Shown here in pieces: positions 15,068 to 23,356 of a stretch of DNA of 25,644 bases. The translations under genes and the position numbers were made by a program. This DNA comes from a virus. The first letter of the stretch is position 1. Each line of letters opens with the position of its first letter. Where the stretch lies: IMG/VR virus record IMGVR_UViG_3300020175_000045, positions 1 through 25,644 of that record; one strand, 5' to 3'. A model generated the notes under the pieces. It was not told the DNA's origin and did not search any database. It saw only the letters and a list, made by a program, of their open reading frames with translations.

Positions 15068-15928
15068 ATGCCCATTCTAGCAAGAAATCCTTTAGATGAA
15101 GAAAACAGAGTACCCAGAGCAGGCCAAATACAGGGTGGGCCCACAGTAAATAATGGACCTGGTCCTTTATCTACAATAGCGAGTCAAGCTGCGCCTAAAG
15201 TAGCAGAAGCAGCTTGGACTTCAGGTACAAATGCTATGGCTAACGCTGCAAGCCCTACTATAGCTAAGTTGGGGGCCAATCTTGGTGGACAAACCGCTGC
15301 ACAGATTGCTGCTGCAGAGGCGGCAAAAGCTGCTGCTTTAAGTGCAAGTACTGGCGCAAGTCTTGCCGCTCCTCTTGCTACCACTGCGGCTACTACTGGA
15401 GGTATGGCAGCAATGGCCCCTATGTTGGCAGCTGCAGGACCCTTTGCCCTTATGGCTTTACCTTTTCTTTTTAACAACGGTACAAACAAAGTACCTGAAA
15501 TAGATTATGGGCCTGATCCTTTGGCACAAAGGTATAACTACGGTACAGCAGGTGTAAAACCTACTACAAACATGGCCTACGCTGGAGGTACTGATAGTGT
15601 ACCCGCTATGCTTACCCCCGGAGAAGCAGTAATTCCTGCTGCCGCTGCTCAAAATCCTGCTAATAAACCTATGATTAACTCTATGGTTAATGAAGGTAGA
15701 GCTGCTAATGATATGTCTGAAGGTATGCCTGCTGAGGTAGATATGACTGCTATGGCAGGGCCTTTGTCTGGTAAAGCTAAACGAGAACAGATGAAGTTGC
15801 TACAAGATATGTCTTTTAAGAAGAAAGCTTTTGAAGCAGAAGAAAAAAGAAAGCAACAAGCTTTTGAACAAAAGATGTCGCAAAGTGAAATGAAAGCTAT
15901 GTTAGCTATGCGTCAGTCACAGGAGTAG
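15068..15928 (+). CDS. Virion protein with hydrophobic Ala-rich segment and GGTDSVPAML motif
   Basis: A 286-residue protein. I chose ATG 15068 with GGGGGG upstream over an upstream ATG at 15005 inside the preceding gene. The N-terminal half is Ala/Gly/Thr-rich, and residues about 104-135 form a hydrophobic stretch (ending AAAGPFALMALPFLF) long enough to cross or enter a membrane. AYAGGTDSVPAMLTPGEAVI at 170-189 is the pattern found near the C-terminus of many tape-measure and minor virion proteins. The C-terminus is a charged coiled coil (KKKAFEAEEKRKQQAFEQKM). It is likely part of the internal core or ejected channel. Five bases separate it from the next gene. Confidence 0.65.
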   Translation: MPILARNPLDEENRVPRAGQIQGGPTVNNGPGPLSTIASQAAPKVAEAAWTSGTNAMANAASPTIAKLGANLGGQTAAQIAAAEAAKAAALSASTGASLAAPLATTAATTGGMAAMAPMLAAAGPFALMALPFLFNNGTNKVPEIDYGPDPLAQRYNYGTAGVKPTTNMAYAGGTDSVPAMLTPGEAVIPAAAAQNPANKPMINSMVNEGRAANDMSEGMPAEVDMTAMAGPLSGKAKREQMKLLQDMSFKKKAFEAEEKRKQQAFEQKMSQSEMKAMLAMRQSQE

Positions 15929-15933
15929 ATATA

Positions 15934-18900
15934 ATGGCTAGCCAATTACAACCAAATGTTTCTGAAAATTGGGCAGACAGGATATTTGATAGCAAAGGTA
16001 AGCTTGTAATGAGTGAACTTAGAAAGTATGCTAAAGCTACATATGGAGATCCTACAACGGCAGCTGCCTTTGTGGCCACAGTAAAAGCAGAGGCAGAATC
16101 AGGCACAGTGGAAAAAGGCTATACTAAAGAAGGAGCACTTAAATCTTTTATTACTTATAAAAAAGACAAAGATGGCAAAATTATTTTAGATGCCAACGAA
16201 AAGCCTATCCCAATAAATACAAAAATGGCCAACCGATTAACAAGGCTAAATGCCTTACCTGCAAACGCTTCAGGAGAAGATATATTTAATATAGTTTATG
16301 ATGATGCTACCCGCACGAACAAGTATAAATTAGGAAATACTGAGGCGGGAGATGGTTATAAGTACCGAGGAAGAGGGCTTATTCAAATAACAGGTAAAGA
16401 TAAGTATAAAAAACTAGGTGACAGGCTGGGTGTTGATTTAGTTGCTAATCCTGATTTGTTAGACACTGATAAAAACTTAATGTTGAAAGCTACCAGTCTT
16501 TATTTAGACGACAAAAATTTTACAGGTAACCTTGATACTCCTGATTTAACTAGTGATAGGCTTCAAAAAATAATAGGGCATCATAATGGCGTTGCTTCCG
16601 GACAAACTAAAACTCCGGCAGAATTAAGATGGGAAGATGCAAAAGCCCAACACACTGCAATGTATGGTGTTGATATGCCTGCTAGCTCTCAGCCTATTCA
16701 AGTAATGAGTAGTCCTCGTCCTCAAATGCGACCTCAACAACAAGAGGTTCCTGCAGTATCCACCATTTCTCAGCAAGTACCCCAACCTCTTGCAATAGAA
16801 CAGGCAGTAATGGAAGCAAGCGCTATGCCTGTTCCTCCTCCCCAACCTCCAATTCAACAGGTGCCTCTTAATCCTGCTGGTGGTGTTATTCCTCTTCGCC
16901 TTGATAAGCTTAATCAAGGTACTCAGAAGGTAATGCCTCAACAGTATGCAGATGGAACTACAGGAGTTATACCAGAATGGCTTAAATCTTATAGTAAAGA
17001 AACTCAAAACGCTTATCTTCTTAGAGAAAATACTATAGGGGAAAGAGACAAAAACATAGCAGTAGCAGAACAAAGGGAAATAGATTCTAATTTTTATCCT
17101 ATAATTAACCCCGAAGTTATGGAGCCAGTACCGGACGACATGAGAGGTTCGCCTCAGGGATTTTCAGGTTTATCTGACCAACAAATATCTCAGGCATTTA
17201 ATGAGATGAATGCTGATAGATCTGCTTTTAATCCCGTTGTTCCTGCTTACGTGCCTCAACCCGGAGATATGTTAGGTTATCCTAAAGGTCAATTTAAAAA
17301 CAGTTTTGGTCAAATGGTTCAAGCTGCACAAGAAAACAGAGCAGATATGTCTGCCTTTAATCCTGTTGTACCCCCAATAGCTCCTGCCCCTGCCTTACCA
17401 GTAATTCCTGCTAGCTTTGCAGGTGATCAGGCACCTTTAGGTAACGGTTTAGACTTAACTCAATTATCTATGAATGACCTTCAAGTTCTTAGCAAACGTA
17501 ATCCATCTATGGTTCCTCTTATTCGTCAAGAAATTACCCGCAGGAATACAAACACTGCAGGTCGTAATATGGATGTAGCTATGGGTGATGATGGTCGTGC
17601 TCGTGTTCCACTTAGTTATATTGAAGATCCTAGAGTGAAACCTTATTTGCAACCTAATATGGCATATAATGTTGATGGAAACCAAGTAAGATATGATCCT
17701 ATAGTTCCTGCAATACAACAAGTACCTAATCCCCGTAATATTGGAGGAAGTGAAGGTTATGGTTCTCTTGGGTTCGCTCCTGTAGATACTACTGACTATG
17801 ACTTGTTAAGTGAATCAGATTTAGCTTTTCTTGCTTCAAGAGGAGATGATGCCGCTATTGAACAACAAAAATTAAATGAAATTAAAAGGAGTCAAGAGCA
17901 AGACCAAATGTCTTCTCCGGTAATGGATCCTATTGATCTTCAAACTCCTATACTTGCACCTTTGGATGCAGCAGAATTGAAGGTATATTCTGCTCAAGAA
18001 GCTGTTGATAATACTAATCAAGAAATAAAAAGGTTAGAAAGTATTTCAACTACTCTTGGTAATAGTAACTTTGTTGAAGAAGAAATTAACAGCCTTAAGA
18101 ATAAGTTAGTTGCAGATCAAATAGCCCTTGAAGAAGCTAAAGCAGGAGAAGTAGCCGCTACATTACCTAATAATAATAATGATGTCCCTCCTCCTGTTAT
18201 AACACAAATCCCTGCAGACCCTGCTATGGATAACAGAGAAAAAGTTCTTAACGATATGGACTCTGTGTCTAATGGAACAGGACTTACTACTAATAATAAT
18301 GGTGCAGTAACAACTGCTGATGGTAAACCTGTTCCAGAACCTACCGATGAGCAGCTAAAGTTGTTAGCAGATAATGCTGGGTCTGATACTGGTACTTTGT
18401 CAAATACGCTAGGACCTACATTTAAGGCTTTGTTTGGTTTAGAAACACAGGACTTAACTCGTGCTCTTGGTTTTTATCTTATGTCTCGTTTATCTGGAGC
18501 CTCACATGAAGGCTCTATGCGCTGGGCAGGTGTTACTGTTCTTAAGCAAGCGGAAGTACGTGATGCCAAAAACCTTAAGACAAAGGAAGCCCTGGCTAAA
18601 GACAACAAGACCATCAAGGCCTTGGTTGACGCAGGGTATACTGAAGCTTCTGCCAGATCTTATGTTCAAACTAAACTGGAGGATGTTCTTAAGAAATCAG
18701 GTAGCGGAACACAAGGTAAATATCCTAGGACAGGACAGAGTGCTACACTAGGTATCACAGGGATACCGGGTCTAAGATTTGTACAGGGTTTTGAAGTAGA
18801 TTCTGGACCAGACAATATCGGCAAGTATAACGTCTATCGAGTACCCACGGGAAAACCTGGTGAATTTATAGAAATGACTGAAGACCAGTTGGCTAGTTGG

Positions 18901-19530
18901 GTAAACACTAAGGGAGGTAATACACAACCCTTTGATAAAGCAGTAAACACATCAGCAGGAGAACAAGCTGCTGCTATAGCCTTTACTAACTCACTACAGC
19001 CTCGTATAAATGAAATGTTTTCAGGAAAGGATTATGATAATATCAGGACAGAGGCACCTCTTGCTTTCGCCGCTGCAGCAAACTTTATGCAAGACAAAAT
19101 GGGCTACACCTTCAATGATCCAGGAGTTCAATCAGACGCCACTGTAGTGTTAATGACTGCAATGGAAGATATGCGGGACGACATGAAAAGTGGTAGAGTT
19201 AAGGATGTAAACAATGCAGCACCCTATATTAAGAGAGCCATAATGTCTTCTGCGAGTCTGGGTGCAGGTCAAACCTGGCTTACTTCAGATGGTAAAGGTC
19301 AAATTGATGCAACTAAAACAAATGGTATTTGGCAAAGTCTTAGTAATATTAATTCTGATCCAGGTGTTATTAAGACTAACTTTAGGAAGCTTTATCAGAC
19401 TTATGCCTCGCTCAAGAAAGAAGGTAACCTTCCTTCTGCGTCAATTGACAAAAATGAAAATGAGTTTTACGTATTCTTACATACTACTCTAGCTAACAAA
19501 GAATATAGAAAAACCATTCTAGGAGAATAA
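15934..19530 (+). CDS. Giant internal virion protein with N-terminal GH19 lytic domain
   Basis: A 1198-residue protein with an AGGAG site. Residues about 25-235 resemble a GH19 chitinase/muramidase domain: the first catalytic Glu is probably Glu55 (AEAESG), the second Glu137 (GNTEAGDGYKYRGRGLIQIT, 135-154), followed by the usual KYKKLGDRLGVDLVANPDLL. Such domains cut peptidoglycan when ejected with the DNA, as the transglycosylase of T7 gp16 does. A long Pro/Gln-rich linker follows (about 250-680), including a repeated A(D)xSAFNPVVP unit near 430 and 471. A coiled coil lies at about 688-740, then a helical C-terminal region with GFYLMSRLSGASHEGSMRWA, seen in other virion core proteins. Three bases separate it from the next gene. 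Enzyme class is well supported; virion location is inferred from context. Confidence 0.8.
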   Translation: MASQLQPNVSENWADRIFDSKGKLVMSELRKYAKATYGDPTTAAAFVATVKAEAESGTVEKGYTKEGALKSFITYKKDKDGKIILDANEKPIPINTKMANRLTRLNALPANASGEDIFNIVYDDATRTNKYKLGNTEAGDGYKYRGRGLIQITGKDKYKKLGDRLGVDLVANPDLLDTDKNLMLKATSLYLDDKNFTGNLDTPDLTSDRLQKIIGHHNGVASGQTKTPAELRWEDAKAQHTAMYGVDMPASSQPIQVMSSPRPQMRPQQQEVPAVSTISQQVPQPLAIEQAVMEASAMPVPPPQPPIQQVPLNPAGGVIPLRLDKLNQGTQKVMPQQYADGTTGVIPEWLKSYSKETQNAYLLRENTIGERDKNIAVAEQREIDSNFYPIINPEVMEPVPDDMRGSPQGFSGLSDQQISQAFNEMNADRSAFNPVVPAYVPQPGDMLGYPKGQFKNSFGQMVQAAQENRADMSAFNPVVPPIAPAPALPVIPASFAGDQAPLGNGLDLTQLSMNDLQVLSKRNPSMVPLIRQEITRRNTNTAGRNMDVAMGDDGRARVPLSYIEDPRVKPYLQPNMAYNVDGNQVRYDPIVPAIQQVPNPRNIGGSEGYGSLGFAPVDTTDYDLLSESDLAFLASRGDDAAIEQQKLNEIKRSQEQDQMSSPVMDPIDLQTPILAPLDAAELKVYSAQEAVDNTNQEIKRLESISTTLGNSNFVEEEINSLKNKLVADQIALEEAKAGEVAATLPNNNNDVPPPVITQIPADPAMDNREKVLNDMDSVSNGTGLTTNNNGAVTTADGKPVPEPTDEQLKLLADNAGSDTGTLSNTLGPTFKALFGLETQDLTRALGFYLMSRLSGASHEGSMRWAGVTVLKQAEVRDAKNLKTKEALAKDNKTIKALVDAGYTEASARSYVQTKLEDVLKKSGSGTQGKYPRTGQSATLGITGIPGLRFVQGFEVDSGPDNIGKYNVYRVPTGKPGEFIEMTEDQLASWVNTKGGNTQPFDKAVNTSAGEQAAAIAFTNSLQPRINEMFSGKDYDNIRTEAPLAFAAAANFMQDKMGYTFNDPGVQSDATVVLMTAMEDMRDDMKSGRVKDVNNAAPYIKRAIMSSASLGAGQTWLTSDGKGQIDATKTNGIWQSLSNINSDPGVIKTNFRKLYQTYASLKKEGNLPSASIDKNENEFYVFLHTTLANKEYRKTILGE

Positions 19531-19532
19531 AG

Positions 19533-22500
19533 ATGTCATATATTGATACACTCAAATCTACTGTTGCGGGATTAGAAGCCGCTGGTGGATTCGGAAAAGA
19601 AGGCATAAATAAGAGTGGGATCCAAGTAATCGATGCAGATACTGTTGAAGATGATCAGGGAGTTATTAGGCTTTCAGGAATTGATGCTGCTGAGACTCCC
19701 CACATAGATCCTTATACTCTAGACTATGCTCCCGGGGGTGAAATCAAAGGCATACTTCAAACAGGTGAAACTGCTAACCTGATTGATCAAGGTTTTAATC
19801 AACCTTATCGGTCAGGGGAGCAGGGCTCCTTTGGTAGAGACCTGGGTGACTTGTTAAACGAAGAAGGTACTAGCGCAACCAAGACACTACTTTCTCAAGG
19901 CCTAGTTGATCCTTCTCGTTACGCCACACAAGAGGAGCTAGATGTAACTAACATTGGTGGACTAGATAGAGCACAAAGAAAGTTTGAGGGTCAAGAGAAT
20001 GATGCCGACAAACGCAGGGCTTCCCTCATAGAAGCATCTATGGCTACTTTAGGTGGAGATCCTTTTCAACTAAAAGATACTGCTGCATCAGAAGCCCACT
20101 ATGCTGCGGCCCCCGGAATGTTCCGTGGTGTGGCAATGGAAAGATCTGACCGCACTATAATCAATGAAACTACTGGGTGGCAGATTGATGATGCTGCAAG
20201 CATGGGTCTGAGTAACGGCAAAGTGGGTGCCTATGCTTTTACTCAATTGATGGGCGATTTAGTTGGACTTGAGGGACTATCTCAGTGGGGAGAGGACCAC
20301 GCTGCTAGGCTAAAAAGACAAATGGAAGACCTACCCCAACTAAGGGACATGTCAGCTTTTGACGAAAACGGTGAGTGGACCTTAGATGGTATTGGTGAAT
20401 TTACTAACTATGTGTTTAGCAACGCTGCAGCAAGCGCCCCTCTTATGGCAGTGACTATTGCTTCAACAGCAGCCGCTCCCTTTACCTACGGCACGTCTCT
20501 TGCAATCCCCGCAGCTATGTACTCAGGTATGACCTACGATGCACAGGATGAAAAGGATTTAGCTAAAGCCTTAACTTCAGGCGTATTCCAAGGAGCACTA
20601 GATATTATTGGTGTGAAGGGACTAAACCCAGTAAAGTTATTTACCGCCTCCGGTAGAAAGAATGCAGTTACTACTATTGCTGCACAAAAGAATATATCCG
20701 AAGAAGCAGCAGAGTCTCTTCTTGCTTCAACTATTAAGGATCAGACTACCACCGTCCTCTCTGCACAAGGTAGAGCCTTATCTAAGTCCATGAAAATAAG
20801 TGGCAACTTAGCAAAGGGCGGGGCAGGTGAAGCTATTACTGAGGCCACCCAAGAAGCTCTTGCTATTTGGGGTGAAGGAAATGAGGTAACTCCACAGCAA
20901 GTTAAGAATAGATTACTCAATGCTATGGTAGCTGGTGGTGTACTAGGTTCTGGCTTTACTGGTGTCTCCGAGATTGCCGCAGGAATAAAGTCATCACAGA
21001 TCACAAAAGGCAACGAAGTAGCTGAAAAAACAGCAATTCAGTTAACCAACGATCAGGATAAAAAGGATTATGGACATACCCTGGATGTGAAACAAGCCAT
21101 CGAAAAGATGGATACTACCCCAGTAGCACCTCCAGTTAACGGAGAAATAGACCCCACTACTGGTGTTAACTTGAAGTTACAAGCTAAGGCTAAGGTAAAA
21201 ACCAAGAAGTCTTTTGTAGACAATGTTTCAGATGCTATTCCTTTTCTATGGAAAGGCCAACTAGAAAATAAGTTAGGGAGGTTTAAGTCTGGAAAGTATG
21301 GGTCTATGTTATATAGCTCCTTGGTAGGTAAGAATGGCCGTGCTGGTAGGAATTACGAGGAGTCACGGAGGCAGTACGCCGCAGATAATCTAGATAGTCC
21401 CTACCTTGATGCAATTGAAGGCCCAAGTCGTCTAGGCTTTAAAAACTCCCAAGACTTATCTTTGGCTTTTAGTACCTATCAAAAACAGATTAATAACCTA
21501 CTAAGACGGGCGACTAAGTTAGCAGACATAAATGAAATGAATGCCAAGAGTGCGGATAAAAATAAGATAGATGCGAGGCTCCTGCCTTTGGTTGGTGCAA
21601 TATTTGAGAAGAACTTGGCCATAAGACAACAAACAGGCATTAAAGAGGTAAACCTTTTAGAGAAAACCTTTAACAAGAATTATATCTATCGTAATCAAAA
21701 AAAATTTATGTCTATACTACAAGCAGAACTGGGCGTTACTGCAGAGGTTGCTGCTGATATCACTCAATCAATAATTAAGAATGAAGATTACACTAACCCC
21801 GACGACGCGCTAAACTCGCTACTAAACCTTTCTAAGCCTAGCACTGCGTCAGCTAAGAGTAATACTAAGGGCTATGCGCAGTACAATAAAGCTTTTAATG
21901 AGTTTTTACATGCGGACATCACAGATAATATACAGGCTAATGCAGTTAAGTTCGGCAATACTAGAGCTAACATGGAATATATTGGCGCTGGAGGATCCAA
22001 GTTGTCAAAGGCGTTAGACCTCATGCGAGCTAATGGTGAAATTGATGATGTTGAGAAGGCAGAACTTGCTGAAGGCCTCTCTAACTTTTTAGACCAGATA
22101 GCAGGGGAGTATAACCGTGTAGATAATCCGTCTTACAATGCTGCCTTAAACAATGTATCATTTATGACTATGGTTGCTGCACTACCCCTTGCTGCAGTAT
22201 CTTCTCTTACCGAATCGGCCTTAGTAATATTCAGTAGCCCTAAGCCACTGGAGGCTGCTTGGGTTATGTCTCAAACTGCAGCCAAGGAGTTTGTAGCCAT
22301 ATCTAATGAAGCACTGAACTCGCTTTCAAACGGGAGAATACCAATGCAATCTTACTTGCATAGGGAACAGTTAAGAAAGGCGGGCTACTTGCTTGAGACT
22401 CAAGGTGCTGCTGCCAGACAAGGTGTAGACTCTAGCCCTTCACAGGCTAGGTTTGTTCAAAAGTTTTTCAAAATTAATGGACTTACATCTTTAACTAATA

Positions 22501-23354
22501 TACAGCGTGCAACTAGTTTGCAGCTAGCAGAAGATGCGATTGAACACTGGGTAGACCAAGCATTGTTACAAAAAGGTATCAACAATCGCTTGTATACTGA
22601 GGCACATAATAACCTGAGCTATCTAGGGGTTAACCCTGATGTTATGATAAACTACAAAGAGAATTATCATAACATGAATGTTCCCAGCCCGTTACAACTA
22701 GTAACTCGCGCGATTACAGCAGAACAGTACCTTGAGCAGCTGGAAGTAGCTAAAAACAGATTTGTAGACCAAAGAGTGGCACAGCCATTTAAAGGCAATA
22801 GACCTGAGTTTTATTCAGACCCACGGCTACGCTTGTTTACTATGTTTCAAGGGTTTATCAGTACTTTTACTGCCAATATCCTACCTATACTTTACGGACA
22901 AGCTTTTTCTACCAACAGCTTACCGAAAGCTAGAATACAGGCCATAACTACTATGGCATCTATGATAGCCTTTACTTACTTTGCTCAAAACCTTAAAGAT
23001 CTTTTAAAGGGCAAAGACGAGGATGATGATCTGCCTCCGTTCAAGGAGTTTTTAAGAACTATGTACGGTTCAGGTCTTGTAGGTACAGCAGAAAGACCTC
23101 TTACTGCACTCATGCCTTTGTATGGAAGTAGTTCAGCACTAGGTAACTCAGTAGATAAGTTGTTAGGTACTACCGCAGGTGCTATAACCGATTCAATAAT
23201 CGGGGAGTCCCCTCAGCTAGCCTATCTAGATAACGGAGTAGGTATGTTTTCAGATGCTTTAGCAGATGATAACTCTCGCCTAAGTCGGAATATACTGAAG
23301 GCTACCCCCGCAAATGTATTTAAGAATTGGTTTGCACCAATAGACAAGGAGTAA
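19533..23354 (+). CDS. Giant internal virion protein with N-terminal SNase-like nuclease domain
   Basis: A 1273-residue protein with an AGGAGAA site. Residues about 28-128 follow staphylococcal nuclease: VIDADTVEDDQGVIRLSGID, then AAETP and a later GSFGRDLGDLLNEEG. The catalytic set appears complete: Asp36 for the first Asp, Arg46, Asp51, Glu54 and Arg102. The rest is a long helical protein with hydrophobic stretches near 295-335, 877-905 and 1105-1149 (MFQGFISTFTANILPILYGQ), and a C-terminal YGSGLVGTAERPLTALMPLY segment recurring in podovirus internal proteins. It would be ejected and help form the DNA channel through the inner membrane, as T7 gp15/gp16 do. The nuclease may act on host DNA or RNA at entry, or be masked. 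Virion location is inferred. Confidence 0.75.
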   Translation: MSYIDTLKSTVAGLEAAGGFGKEGINKSGIQVIDADTVEDDQGVIRLSGIDAAETPHIDPYTLDYAPGGEIKGILQTGETANLIDQGFNQPYRSGEQGSFGRDLGDLLNEEGTSATKTLLSQGLVDPSRYATQEELDVTNIGGLDRAQRKFEGQENDADKRRASLIEASMATLGGDPFQLKDTAASEAHYAAAPGMFRGVAMERSDRTIINETTGWQIDDAASMGLSNGKVGAYAFTQLMGDLVGLEGLSQWGEDHAARLKRQMEDLPQLRDMSAFDENGEWTLDGIGEFTNYVFSNAAASAPLMAVTIASTAAAPFTYGTSLAIPAAMYSGMTYDAQDEKDLAKALTSGVFQGALDIIGVKGLNPVKLFTASGRKNAVTTIAAQKNISEEAAESLLASTIKDQTTTVLSAQGRALSKSMKISGNLAKGGAGEAITEATQEALAIWGEGNEVTPQQVKNRLLNAMVAGGVLGSGFTGVSEIAAGIKSSQITKGNEVAEKTAIQLTNDQDKKDYGHTLDVKQAIEKMDTTPVAPPVNGEIDPTTGVNLKLQAKAKVKTKKSFVDNVSDAIPFLWKGQLENKLGRFKSGKYGSMLYSSLVGKNGRAGRNYEESRRQYAADNLDSPYLDAIEGPSRLGFKNSQDLSLAFSTYQKQINNLLRRATKLADINEMNAKSADKNKIDARLLPLVGAIFEKNLAIRQQTGIKEVNLLEKTFNKNYIYRNQKKFMSILQAELGVTAEVAADITQSIIKNEDYTNPDDALNSLLNLSKPSTASAKSNTKGYAQYNKAFNEFLHADITDNIQANAVKFGNTRANMEYIGAGGSKLSKALDLMRANGEIDDVEKAELAEGLSNFLDQIAGEYNRVDNPSYNAALNNVSFMTMVAALPLAAVSSLTESALVIFSSPKPLEAAWVMSQTAAKEFVAISNEALNSLSNGRIPMQSYLHREQLRKAGYLLETQGAAARQGVDSSPSQARFVQKFFKINGLTSLTNIQRATSLQLAEDAIEHWVDQALLQKGINNRLYTEAHNNLSYLGVNPDVMINYKENYHNMNVPSPLQLVTRAITAEQYLEQLEVAKNRFVDQRVAQPFKGNRPEFYSDPRLRLFTMFQGFISTFTANILPILYGQAFSTNSLPKARIQAITTMASMIAFTYFAQNLKDLLKGKDEDDDLPPFKEFLRTMYGSGLVGTAERPLTALMPLYGSSSALGNSVDKLLGTTAGAITDSIIGESPQLAYLDNGVGMFSDALADDNSRLSRNILKATPANVFKNWFAPIDKE

Positions 23355-23356
23355 AA

